Positions 42,797 through 51,511 of a DNA stretch of 64,000 bases are shown here, one piece after another. This DNA comes from Limnobaculum zhutongyuii (lineage in GTDB: Bacteria; Pseudomonadota; Gammaproteobacteria; Enterobacterales; Enterobacteriaceae): positions 3,933,501 to 3,997,500 of the forward strand of contig NZ_CP034752.1 of NCBI RefSeq assembly GCF_004295645.1, read 5' to 3'. A program made the position numbers and the translations under genes. Each line of letters opens with the position of its first letter. Positions within the stretch are counted from its first letter, which is position 1. The notes under the pieces were generated by a model. The model saw nothing but the letters and a program-made list of their open reading frames with translations, ran no database searches and was not told the origin of the DNA.

Positions 42797-44245
42797 TTAC
42801 TTCTCAGCAGTTAACGGTAGTTCAATTCGAAAGCACACATCGGCATAGTCTACATCGACCAGCAGCAATTCACCGTCCATCTGACGGATACAATCACGGG
42901 CAATGCTCAATCCCAAGCCACTGCCTTTTACCGCCCCTTTTCTCTGGCGGCTCCCCTGATAAAACGGCTCAAACAGCATCGTTTTTTCCTGAGGCAGGAT
43001 TTTTTCTCCGGTATTGGCGATATCTATTTGAATAGATTGCCCAACCTGACGACTAATAACCCAAATGGTACCGGATTCCGCGCCATAGTGCACTGCATTG
43101 GAATAGAGATTATCAAGAACACGCATTAATAATACCGATTCTGCCCAACAATGGCTCAGTGCCAGCTGGCATTCCGTGCGCATAAGTTTAGCCCGTGCAG
43201 GCAAACTATGGGCGGAAATTACCGCAGAAACCATAACCTGCAGATCAAGATGCTCTTTTTCGGTACGTACATCCGTCTGGTTACGGTTGTAATCCAGAAG
43301 TTGTTCAATCAGTTGTTGTAAATGTCGGCTACTGTTATCCAGTATAGACACGACCTCTTTTTGATCGTCGGTTAACGGTCCGACAACCTGATCCAGCAAT
43401 AATTCCGTACCTTCACGCATGCTGGCCAGCGGTGTTTTTAGTTCATGAGAGATATGCCGCAAAAATTCATGGCGCTGTGATTCTAACCACGAAAGACGTT
43501 CACTCAACCAGACAATACGTTGTGCCAGAGACTGGATCTCCCTCGGTCCCTTAAATGCGGTGAGGTTACTCAGAGACTTTCCCTCTCCCAAACGGTTAAT
43601 CATACGCTCAACCCGTTTTACAGGCCCAATGATCATTCGGGTAAACAGGAAAACCAAAAATACGCTAAGCAAAAACAGCAACAGCGCCTGTTGTCCAAAG
43701 AAGTAACCTTTATCCGCAATGGCCTGCTGTAATTTTTCACCGCGAGAGAAAATAATAGCTCGTGTAGCCTGAACCATATCCGCGTTTGCTTTGGAGAACT
43801 GCTCTAATAAAATGGACGACTCTTCATTTGGCCCACTATTCTTACAGTGAATTTCGGCCAGCCCCGCCTGCTGCTGCTTAAGCGTTTTATAATAGTTTTG
43901 ATCGGGAATAATTGCTGCATGCATCTCCAACATTTCAGCATATTGTTGACGCTGGTTTAGATAGAGCGTCTCCAGCGTTTTATCACCCAATACACAATAT
44001 TGCCGATAGCTGCGCTCCATACTAAGTGCCAGATTGGTCATCGCTTCACTACGTCGCGCATCTTTCAGCGTCGTATTGTTACTATCCGCAGCCTGCTCAC
44101 TAAGCAAATCTAAACTTTTATAAGCCTGATAAGCCAAAATCAACAACGGCAATAGCACCAGCAAGAATGCCAGTAACACCAGTTGACGAAGGGAATGAGG
44201 AAAACGGTTCAATTTTTTCAACCTGATACTCTCATGGTAAATCAA
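42797..44245 (-). CDS. glrK: Sensor histidine kinase GlrK (QseE)
   Basis: A 482-residue inner-membrane kinase with two membrane segments (about 18-42 and 185-205) around a periplasmic helical sensor. A HAMP linker follows, then the dimerisation box with phospho-acceptor H267 (ISHELKTPLASM). The ATPase domain has N and G boxes (RVLDNLYSNAVHYG, GSGLGLSIARDC). It phosphorylates GlrR and so drives the small RNA glmY, whose gene lies just upstream, separated by two terminators. Confidence 0.95.
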   Translation of the reverse strand: MIYHESIRLKKLNRFPHSLRQLVLLAFLLVLLPLLILAYQAYKSLDLLSEQAADSNNTTLKDARRSEAMTNLALSMERSYRQYCVLGDKTLETLYLNQRQQYAEMLEMHAAIIPDQNYYKTLKQQQAGLAEIHCKNSGPNEESSILLEQFSKANADMVQATRAIIFSRGEKLQQAIADKGYFFGQQALLLFLLSVFLVFLFTRMIIGPVKRVERMINRLGEGKSLSNLTAFKGPREIQSLAQRIVWLSERLSWLESQRHEFLRHISHELKTPLASMREGTELLLDQVVGPLTDDQKEVVSILDNSSRHLQQLIEQLLDYNRNQTDVRTEKEHLDLQVMVSAVISAHSLPARAKLMRTECQLALSHCWAESVLLMRVLDNLYSNAVHYGAESGTIWVISRQVGQSIQIDIANTGEKILPQEKTMLFEPFYQGSRQRKGAVKGSGLGLSIARDCIRQMDGELLLVDVDYADVCFRIELPLTAEK

Positions 44246-44360
44246 TCAGTAACGATGCTAACTAACCCTGATGGAAGAAAATAGTGCTTTAACCTGTTTC
44301 ATCAAAGATTTTCTTACGTCTGGATTGCCCCGCATTTGTCCATTAGCGGCATAATAACTC

Positions 44361-44402
44361 AAAAAACAGCTAAACGGCTTTTCTGTGTTAAACCGTTTAG
44401 CT
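44361..44402 (-). terminator. Second terminator downstream of glmY
   Basis: AGCTAAACGG (44368-44377) and CCGTTTAGCT (44393-44402) form ten pairs with a 15-base loop, followed on the minus strand by GTTTTTTGAG. It backs up the terminator at 44420. Confidence 0.8.
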
Positions 44403-44419
44403 ACTGCCATATCGCAGCC

Positions 44420-44815
44420 AAAAAAAAAGCACTTAACCAAAAGATGGTAAGTGCCTAACGAATTTCGTCTACTTTTGTGCGTGAATTCCCGAAGGACGTT
44501 GCCATCCTTCGGGAGAAATACGTGGATGTCCTGAGTTTTCGTCTTCTGAGTGATGTAGGCATAACCTGACATCGATAGACCTGACGAATAACATCCATAT
44601 GTGTCAATAATTGATGAAGTGTTGTTCATAACAGCAGGTTCATCACAACCTGACACAGGCTGGCACCTCACTCAACGTGTCGTCTGATGTTTGATAAGCT
44701 GCCGAAGCAGTGAATATCGGGTTGGTAGACGATAGGTACCATGGCTTTGGCATCATTCTAAGGCTTATGTAGCACCACAAATTGTGTTCTGACATAAAAA
44801 GGTGAATGAGCGACG
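44420..44815 (-). ncRNA. glmY: Small RNA GlmY (3' end uncertain)
   Basis: The start at 44815 reads CGTCGCTCATTCACC...TTATGTCAG...GTGCTACATAAG, which matches the first stem of E. coli GlmY (GGCTCATTCACC, TTATGTCAG, GTGCTACATAAG). Further on, GACACGTTGAGTGAGGTGCC...GTGTC (near 44642-44680) matches the second stem shared with GlmZ. GlmY acts as a decoy for the adaptor RapZ, so GlmZ escapes cleavage and activates glmS translation. The gene lies between purL and glrK, as in E. coli. The first T-run terminator is at 44420-44453 (GCACTTA stem plus nine T), which would make a precursor of about 395 bases, about twice the usual length. The mature part probably ends near 44630. A further strong hairpin (CCCGAAGGA/TCCTTCGGG) lies at 44488-44513 inside the tail. 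Confidence 0.85.
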
Positions 44816-44825
44816 CATAAGATAA

Positions 44826-44841
44826 TGCACGTAGCGTGCCA
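44826..44841 (-). promoter_or_regulatory. Sigma-54 promoter of glmY
   Basis: TGGCACGCTACGTGCA has the invariant GG-N10-GC, and the C of the GC lies 12 bases before the predicted start at 44815. This fits sigma-54 control of glmY. Confidence 0.9.
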
Positions 44842-44948
44842 CATTTAAAATAAATATCACAACATATTGATAAATATAATATTTTATTTTTATCTGATAG
44901 CTAGGGTAATTTTGTAGCGCTACTCTCATGGTGAATCTCTGCTCGATC

Positions 44949-45062
44949 TGTCTCTAAAAACCGACAGTGTTTTATCTCACTTTAATTATTTAACAAAATC
45001 ATGTGGTTATATGTCTCTTATTTGAGACATCTTATTACCCCTATTGTCTGCATTTACCAACA
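44949..45062 (-). promoter_or_regulatory. Three GlrR enhancer sites upstream of glmY
   Basis: TGTC-N10-GACA occurs exactly at 44949-44966 and 45012-45029. A third copy at 45045-45062 has AACA in the second half. This is the GlrR recognition sequence known upstream of E. coli glmY, which also has three sites. They lie 110-220 bases upstream of the sigma-54 promoter, and an AT-rich stretch between (44860-44900) could bind IHF. Confidence 0.85.
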
Positions 45063-45094
45063 GAACTAAGAAATCCCTTATTTTTCATATTATT

Positions 45095-45120
45095 AAAAAG
45101 GCGACTTTCGTCGCCTTTTT
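45095..45120 (-). terminator. purL terminator
   Basis: AAAAAGGCGA and TCGCCTTTTT, ten pairs with a six-base loop, directly after the purL stop. Confidence 0.9.
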
Positions 45121-45137
45121 ATTATAAACAGCTGCTA

Positions 45138-48100
45138 TTAACCAAGCTGCTTACGGGCATTACGGAACAACCGCATCCATGGTCCATCTTCGCCCCACTC
45201 CGCCGGATGCCAGGAATTGCTCACCGTACGGAAAACACGCTCAGGGTGAGGCATCATTAACGTAATCCGTCCATCCTTATTGGTGATTGCCGTGATTCCT
45301 TTTGGTGAACCATTCGGGTTAGCCGGATAGTTCCCAGTAACCTGACCGAAATTATCCACATAACGCATAGAAACCAGCCCGGATTGATCTAATGCCGTCA
45401 AATGTTGTGCATCACGGACTTCGACCCGCCCTTCACCATGAGAAACCACAATCGGTAAGCGTGAACCTTCCATACCTTGCAGCAACAACGATGGGCTACG
45501 TGTCACTTCCACCAGGCTAAAGCGCGCTTCAAAACGTTCTGACAGGTTACGTACAAAGCGTGGCCAGTGTTCGGAACCCGGAATCAACTCACTCAGGTTA
45601 GACATCATCTGACAGCCATTACAGACGCCAAGAGACAACGTATCCTGACGATTAAAGAAAGCATCAAACTGATCGCGTACCCGATTATTAAACAGTACCG
45701 ACTTCGCCCATCCTTCTCCGGCACCTAATACGTCACCATAAGAGAAGCCACCGCAGGCCACCAGCGTATGGAAACCATCTAACTGCATGCTTCCCGACAG
45801 TAAATCACTCATATGTACGTCAACAGCATCAAACCCCGCACGATGGAAAGCGGCCGCCATCTCAACGTGAGAGTTAACGCCTTGCTCGCGCAGCACCGCA
45901 ACCCGAGGGCGTACCTGTTTAGCAATATAAGGAGCGGCAATGTCTTCTTTAACATCGAAGCTCAGATTGACATTCAAACCTGGGTCATTCGCCTGTTGTT
46001 TTGCCTGATGTTCCATATCAGCGCAGTCCGGATTATCGCGCAGGCGTTGCATCTGCCATGTTGTTTCAGCCCACCACATACGTAATGTTTGACGGCTTTG
46101 CTTATAGACTGGCTTGTCACCATAAAAAATATCGATTTCATCACCCGACACGGCACAACCAATGTGATGTACACAGTCAGTTAACCCAAACGATGACAGG
46201 CAAGCTTTCACTTCAGCGAGTTTGGCCTGAGAAACCTGAATAACGGCCCCCAGCTCTTCATTAAACAGAACCGATAACATATCGCTATCCAGCGATTGCA
46301 GATCGACCTTTAATCCACAATGACCGGCAAATGCCATTTCCGCCAGCGTTACCATTAATCCGCCATCAGAACGGTCGTGATAAGCCAAAAGTGAACGTCG
46401 GGCTACCAAAGCCTGCATCGCATTAAAGAAAGCCGCCAATTTATCCGCACTGTGTACGTCTGCCGGCTTATCGCCCAGTTGACGATATACCTGAGCTAAT
46501 GCTGTCGCTCCCAGTCCATTTCGGCCTTCGCCAAGATCGATAAGCAACAATGCATTGTCTTCTTCAGTATGCAGTTGCGGAGTAACCGTACTACGTACAT
46601 CCTCCACTCGGGCAAACGCGGTAATCACCAGCGACAGCGGAGAGGTCATCTCCAGAGTTTCACCTTCTTGCTGCCAGCGGGTTTTCATTGACATCGAATC
46701 TTTACCCACTGGAATGGTGATGCCTAATGCAGGGCACAGTTCTTCACCCACCGCTTTTACTGCAGCATACAGGCCGGCATCTTCTCCCGGATGGCCAGCA
46801 GCGGCCATCCAGTTAGCAGAAAGTTTAATGCGCTTTAACCCACCGATTTGAGTTGCAGCAATATTAGTTAGCGCTTCCCCTACAGCCAGACGAGCTGAAG
46901 CAGAGAAATCCAGTAACGCAACCGGTGCTCGCTCACCTAAAGACATGGCCTCGCCATAATAGCTGTCATAACTGGCGGTGGTCACAGCACAATCCGCAAC
47001 CGGAATTTGCCATGGACCAACCATTTGATCACGAGCCACCATACCGGTGACTGAACGGTCTCCAATGGTGATCAGGAAAGTTTTTTCTGCCACCGTTGGT
47101 AAATGCAGGACGCGCTTAACCGCTTCTTCCAGCGAAATATCCGCGTTTATTAACGGCTGAGAGACAGAGTTTAATGTTTTGACATCCCGAACCATTTTCG
47201 GTGTTTTACCCAGCAGGACATCTAACGGCAGGTCAATAGGGTCGTTGTCAAAATGACGATCGTGAAGGGTCAGCTGTTTTTCTTCTGTTGCCTCACCAAT
47301 TACCGCATAAGGTGCGCGTTCACGGCGGCACAGGCTATCAAACAACGCTAACTTTTCTGGCGCTACCGCCAGAACATAACGCTCCTGAGATTCATTACAC
47401 CAAACCTCTAATGGGCTCATTCCTGGCTCATCATTGAGAATGTCACGTAGCTCAAACTTACCGCCACGATTACCATCGCTAACTAATTCAGGCATCGCAT
47501 TGGATAAACCACCAGCACCAACGTCATGGATAAACAGAATCGGGTTATCATCACCCAACTGCCAACAGCGATCGATCACCTCCTGACAGCGACGTTCCAT
47601 TTCAGGGTTATCACGCTGTACTGATGCAAAATCCAGATCTGCATCAGATTGGCCCGAAGCCATTGAAGAAGCAGTCCCACCGCCAAGACCGATATTCATC
47701 GCTGGTCCACCCAATACAATCAGTTTGGCACCAACGGTAATTTCACCTTTTTGTACGTGGTCGGCTCGAATATTGCCAATACCACCCGCCAGCATAATTG
47801 GCTTATGGTAACCGCGCAGTTCCAGACCGTTATGGCTGTTCACTTTTTCTTCATAAGTGCGAAAATAGCCTAATAATGCTGGGCGACCAAACTCATTATT
47901 AAACGCCGCGCCGCCAAGCGGCCCCTCGGTCATAATATCCAGTGCGTTAACGATACGATCGGGTTTACCGAAGTCTTGCTCCCACGGTTGTTCAAAACCG
48001 GGAATACGCAGGTTAGAAACCGAAAAGCCAACCAGGCCCGCTTTGGGTTTTGCACCACGACCGGTTGCACCTTCATCACGAATTTCACCACCGGAACCCG

Positions 48101-49025
48101 TTGCTGCTCCCGGCCATGGAGAAATGGCTGTTGGATGGTTATGGGTTTCTACCTTCATCAGAATATGCGCGGCTTCCTGATGATAGTCATAAACACCACT
48201 ATCAGGCTTGGCAAAGAAGCGCCCCACTTCAGAGCCTTCCATTACCGCAGCATTATCCTTATAAGCAGACAGAACGTAGTCCGGTGTCTGCTCATAGGTA
48301 TTCTTAATCATTTTAAACAGCGATTTGGGCTGCGTTTTACCATCAATCACCCAGTCAGCATTAAAGATTTTATGCCGACAGTGCTCAGAGTTAGCCTGAG
48401 CGAACATGTAGAGTTCAATATCGGTTGGATTGCGCTGTAAGCCGGTAAAGGCATCCAGCAGATAGTCAATTTCATCGGGTGCTAACGCCAGCCCAAGCTT
48501 TTCGTTAGCTTTTTCCAGCGCCTGGCGACCTTCAGTCAGCACATCAACTACCACAAATGGCGCTGGCTGATGCTGAGAAAACAACGCTTGCGCTTGCTGA
48601 GGTTCAGTAAACACGCATTCCATCATTCGATCGTGCAATAAACCGGACAAAATGTGCCATTGAGACTCAGAAAGATTTTCCGCCTGAATATAGTAGGCGA
48701 TCCCCCGCTCTAAACGGTGGATCTGTGACAATCCACAGTTATGTGCAATATCCGTCGCTTTCGATGCCCAGGGAGAAATGGTTCCCGGCCTTGGCGTCAC
48801 CAGTAACAAGCGTCCCTGTGGCTCGTGTTCTGCCAGTGATGGACCATATTTCAGCAACCGCTTTAACTTTGTCAGTTCATCTTCTGACAATGGTGTGATC
48901 AAGTCCGCAAAGTGCACATATTCAGCATAAATATCGCTGACCGGCAGTTGGAGATCCTGACAAAGAGACAGTAACTTATTGATACGAAAAGCAGATAAAG
49001 CAGGCGAGCCACGCAAAATTTCCAT
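45138..49025 (-). CDS. purL: Phosphoribosylformylglycinamidine synthase PurL
   Basis: The large single-chain enzyme (about 1295 residues) of de novo purine synthesis; it converts FGAR to FGAM with glutamine and ATP. Visible parts are the ATP-binding PurS-PurL core (HNHPTAISPWPGAATGSGGE, GLSNAMPELV, HDRSDGGLMVTLAEM) and the C-terminal glutaminase with nucleophile cysteine in LGVCNGCQMM and a His/Glu pair near MMPHPERVF. I set the start at ATG 49025 (MEILRGSPALSAFRI), which gives the E. coli length. In-frame GTG 49058 and ATG 49055 would add 11 residues but lie inside a long leader hairpin. Confidence 0.97.
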   Translation of the reverse strand: MEILRGSPALSAFRINKLLSLCQDLQLPVSDIYAEYVHFADLITPLSEDELTKLKRLLKYGPSLAEHEPQGRLLLVTPRPGTISPWASKATDIAHNCGLSQIHRLERGIAYYIQAENLSESQWHILSGLLHDRMMECVFTEPQQAQALFSQHQPAPFVVVDVLTEGRQALEKANEKLGLALAPDEIDYLLDAFTGLQRNPTDIELYMFAQANSEHCRHKIFNADWVIDGKTQPKSLFKMIKNTYEQTPDYVLSAYKDNAAVMEGSEVGRFFAKPDSGVYDYHQEAAHILMKVETHNHPTAISPWPGAATGSGGEIRDEGATGRGAKPKAGLVGFSVSNLRIPGFEQPWEQDFGKPDRIVNALDIMTEGPLGGAAFNNEFGRPALLGYFRTYEEKVNSHNGLELRGYHKPIMLAGGIGNIRADHVQKGEITVGAKLIVLGGPAMNIGLGGGTASSMASGQSDADLDFASVQRDNPEMERRCQEVIDRCWQLGDDNPILFIHDVGAGGLSNAMPELVSDGNRGGKFELRDILNDEPGMSPLEVWCNESQERYVLAVAPEKLALFDSLCRRERAPYAVIGEATEEKQLTLHDRHFDNDPIDLPLDVLLGKTPKMVRDVKTLNSVSQPLINADISLEEAVKRVLHLPTVAEKTFLITIGDRSVTGMVARDQMVGPWQIPVADCAVTTASYDSYYGEAMSLGERAPVALLDFSASARLAVGEALTNIAATQIGGLKRIKLSANWMAAAGHPGEDAGLYAAVKAVGEELCPALGITIPVGKDSMSMKTRWQQEGETLEMTSPLSLVITAFARVEDVRSTVTPQLHTEEDNALLLIDLGEGRNGLGATALAQVYRQLGDKPADVHSADKLAAFFNAMQALVARRSLLAYHDRSDGGLMVTLAEMAFAGHCGLKVDLQSLDSDMLSVLFNEELGAVIQVSQAKLAEVKACLSSFGLTDCVHHIGCAVSGDEIDIFYGDKPVYKQSRQTLRMWWAETTWQMQRLRDNPDCADMEHQAKQQANDPGLNVNLSFDVKEDIAAPYIAKQVRPRVAVLREQGVNSHVEMAAAFHRAGFDAVDVHMSDLLSGSMQLDGFHTLVACGGFSYGDVLGAGEGWAKSVLFNNRVRDQFDAFFNRQDTLSLGVCNGCQMMSNLSELIPGSEHWPRFVRNLSERFEARFSLVEVTRSPSLLLQGMEGSRLPIVVSHGEGRVEVRDAQHLTALDQSGLVSMRYVDNFGQVTGNYPANPNGSPKGITAITNKDGRITLMMPHPERVFRTVSNSWHPAEWGEDGPWMRLFRNARKQLG

Positions 49026-49046
49026 AGTAGAATTTCTCTGGTCTAA

Positions 49047-49131
49047 AGAGGCCATCACAATAGGTACCTTAATCCAATCGGTTTCATATTTCAGTAAAAC
49101 CCCTGAAAAACCGCCTATTGTGATGACCTCT
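49047..49131 (-). repeat. Long palindrome filling the purL mRNA leader
   Basis: Outer arms of 18 bases, AGAGGCCATCACAATAGG (49047-49064) and CCTATTGTGATGACCTCT (49114-49131), pair throughout with one G-U. Inside them CGGTTT/AAACCG and TTTCAG/CTGAAA pair again. The unit is 85 bases long and lies between the predicted purL start of transcription (about 49151) and the start codon (49025). It also contains the alternative start codons at 49055-49058. Confidence 0.7.
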
Positions 49132-49158
49132 AAGGCTTAAGCGGAAAAAACTGCGCCT

Positions 49159-49197
49159 ATTATAGAGAATCAAACTCAATGACGAAACCGTTTGCGT
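49159..49197 (-). promoter_or_regulatory. purL promoter with PurR operator
   Basis: On the minus strand a perfect -10 TATAAT (49159-49164) lies 17 bases after a -35 region that is overlapped by ACGCAAACGGTTTCGT (49182-49197). That sequence matches the PurR palindrome at 14 of 16 positions and, as recalled, the E. coli purL operator. Binding would block the -35 when purines are abundant. Confidence 0.85.
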
Positions 49198-49451
49198 AGC
49201 TATTATTTTTCACCCGAATAATGAATCTGATGAAACATAGTATTTGCTATGTTGTCTTTAGTTAAGCAAAATGCCTGTCTATAAATTCAGGACTATCCCT
49301 TTCCTGATGAAAAATTAACTGAGAATTCCATTTATTATCAAACGATAAGCAGCTATACGAGATAACCCAAACTAGAGTGATTTCAAAGCCCATGAATGTT
49401 TAACTCTATTCGTATTCAGCAAAAAAATTCACCTGATTTAGAGAACGATAT
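49198..49451. other. Spacer before mltF, no gene recognised
   Basis: AT-rich 250-base spacer between the divergent purL promoter and mltF. A small inverted repeat CATAGTATTTGCTATG is near 49234-49249. The mltF promoter should lie here but no clear -35/-10 pair was identified. Confidence 0.4.
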
Positions 49452-50945
49452 TTGAAGCCATTAAAGATTAACTATCTGTTTATTGGTGTTGTCACACTGC
49501 TACTGGCCTTAGCCATGTGGCCAACGCTGCAATGGTGCGGCGATAACAGCACTCAATTACAGAAAATTAAGCAACGCGGCGTCCTCAATGTTGCCACTCT
49601 TAACGTTACTCCCTACTACTATCAAAGTAGCACCGGGATTGACGGCCTCGACTATGAGCTGGCGAAACAGTTTGCTGACTATCTTGGTGTTAAATTAAAT
49701 ATTGAAACCGAACACAACGTTACCAGCCTGTTTACTCAGTTAGAAAATGGTGACACTGATATGCTGGCTGCGGGGCTTATCTTTAACCCTGAGCGTATGA
49801 AAAACCTGAATGTTGGTCCTGCCTACTATTCTGTTTCACAACAGTTGGTTTATCGCCAAAATATGCCCAAGCCCCAATCACTGGCCAATATTAAAGGTAA
49901 GTTAACGGTGGTGGCTGGTGCTGCCAGTATTTCTACATTACATCAGCTAAAAAAGAGTAAGTATCCCGATCTCAGTTGGGATGCAACACCCTCCGATTCT
50001 TCTGTTGATCTGTTAAAGCAAGTGGCCGATGGCAAACTGGATTACACCATTGCCGACTCCGTCACTATTGCCATGATTCAGCGAGTTTATCCTAACCTGG
50101 CAGTAGCTTTCGATATCACGGAAGAAGAGCCGGTGATGTGGTACGTGCGTAAAACGGAAGATAACAGTCTGGATGCCGCCATGCTGAACTTCTTCAACCA
50201 AATTAATGAAGATGGCACGCTGGCAAAGCTGGAAGAGAAATATCTGGGTCACGTCGGTGAATTTGACTATGTCGACACCAAAACCTTTCTAAATGCTATT
50301 GATAATACGCTTCCCGGCCTGAAACCTCTGTTCGAGAAATATGCCAAAGGGATCGACTGGCGTCTGGCTGCTGCAATTGCCTATCAGGAATCACACTGGA
50401 ACCCAACTGCAACCTCAGCGACTGGTGTACGCGGTATTATGATGCTTACCCGCAGTACCGCTGACTCATTGGGAGTTACTGACCGTCTGGATCCTGAACA
50501 AAGCATTCGCGGAGGATTGACCTATTTGGAACAACTGATGGCAAAAATTCCGGATAGCGTTCCCGAAGAGGAAAAAATCTGGTTTGCTCTGATTGCCTAT
50601 AATATGGGATATGCCCATATGTTGGATGCCAGAAGTCTGACGGCACAACAAGGTGGGAATCCGGACAGTTGGGTAGATGTTAAAAAACGTCTAACTATGC
50701 TAACTCAGAAACAGTATTACAGTAAAACCCGCTATGGCTATGCTCGTGGCTATCAGGCTTATCAATTTGTTGAGAATATTCGCCGTTATCAACTTAGTCT
50801 GGAAGGTTATCTGCAGGAAAAAGATCGTCAGTTAGCTAAAGCCAGACAAACTGCAGCGCAAGACGCTGAATTGGGTAAATCTTACCCGGCGATTAAACCC
50901 AATCAGTTTCAGCTCAGGCAGCCAATACCTCGGGAACAAAACTAA
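49452..50945 (+). CDS. mltF: Membrane-bound lytic transglycosylase F
   Basis: A 497-residue outer-membrane-associated enzyme that cleaves peptidoglycan to 1,6-anhydro-muropeptides. An N-terminal hydrophobic segment (INYLFIGVVTLLLALAMW) precedes a solute-binding-protein-like regulatory domain (about 35-270). The SLT catalytic domain follows with E313 in AYQESHWNP and the motifs GIMMLT and AYNMGYAHM. The start is TTG (TTG AAG CCA TTA AAG) and aligns with the E. coli protein start MKKLKINYLF. Confidence 0.95.
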   Translation: MKPLKINYLFIGVVTLLLALAMWPTLQWCGDNSTQLQKIKQRGVLNVATLNVTPYYYQSSTGIDGLDYELAKQFADYLGVKLNIETEHNVTSLFTQLENGDTDMLAAGLIFNPERMKNLNVGPAYYSVSQQLVYRQNMPKPQSLANIKGKLTVVAGAASISTLHQLKKSKYPDLSWDATPSDSSVDLLKQVADGKLDYTIADSVTIAMIQRVYPNLAVAFDITEEEPVMWYVRKTEDNSLDAAMLNFFNQINEDGTLAKLEEKYLGHVGEFDYVDTKTFLNAIDNTLPGLKPLFEKYAKGIDWRLAAAIAYQESHWNPTATSATGVRGIMMLTRSTADSLGVTDRLDPEQSIRGGLTYLEQLMAKIPDSVPEEEKIWFALIAYNMGYAHMLDARSLTAQQGGNPDSWVDVKKRLTMLTQKQYYSKTRYGYARGYQAYQFVENIRRYQLSLEGYLQEKDRQLAKARQTAAQDAELGKSYPAIKPNQFQLRQPIPREQN

Positions 50946-50952
50946 TCATTAA

Positions 50953-50980
50953 TGCGGCAATTAACTCAGACCCTGCCGCA
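50953..50980 (+). terminator. mltF terminator overlapping the 3' end of tadA
   Basis: TGCGGCA (50953-50959) and TGCCGCA (50974-50980), followed by ACATTTTCTG. It lies partly inside the end of the convergent tadA gene. Confidence 0.6.
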
Positions 50981-51464
50981 ACATTTTCTGTAATTTTATC
51001 TGTTCCCGTCGACGTTTAAAAAAGTCACTTAACCTTGCAGAACACTCTTCCGCCAATATACCAGCTGTCACTTCAACATGATGATTCATACCGGGGTGCC
51101 CCAAAATATCCATCAAAGAACCGGCAGCTCCGGTTTTTAAATCGCTGGCACCATAAACTAAACGCTGAATACGGCTGTGTACCATTGCCCCTGCGCACAT
51201 CACACAAGGTTCTAACGTGACATATAACGTGGTATTTAATAACCGGTAGTTTTGCAGCGCTAACCCACCTTGCTGTAATACCATGATCTCTGCATGAGCG
51301 GTGGGATTATGGGTACTAATAGGCCGATTCCAGCCTTCAGCAATCACCTGATTATCTTGTACTAACACTGCGCCAACGGGAATCTCCCCTTCTTTGTCGG
51401 CCCGCTCAGCTAGCTCCAGCGCATAGCGCATCCAGTCTTCGTCACTGTAATGCGTCATCATCAT
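50961..51464 (-). CDS. tadA: tRNA-specific adenosine deaminase TadA
   Basis: A 167-residue zinc deaminase that converts A34 of tRNA-Arg(ACG) to inosine. The catalytic HAE motif is in TAHAEIMVL and the zinc cysteines in EPCVMCAGAM. Three ATG codons run in tandem at the start, so the exact first residue is uncertain. It ends only 15 bases from the convergent mltF stop and follows pgpC by context, as in E. coli. Confidence 0.97.
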   Translation of the reverse strand: MMMTHYSDEDWMRYALELAERADKEGEIPVGAVLVQDNQVIAEGWNRPISTHNPTAHAEIMVLQQGGLALQNYRLLNTTLYVTLEPCVMCAGAMVHSRIQRLVYGASDLKTGAAGSLMDILGHPGMNHHVEVTAGILAEECSARLSDFFKRRREQIKLQKMLRQGLS

Positions 51465-51511
51465 TAATTACTCTACCTTTTATATTAATCACTATCATCG
51501 GTTAGCGATGA

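Noticed and set aside
44258..44671. 137-codon frame on the minus strand between glmY and glrK
   Set aside because: It starts with GTG inside the GlmY second stem, runs across two strong hairpins and two terminators, and its product resembles nothing.
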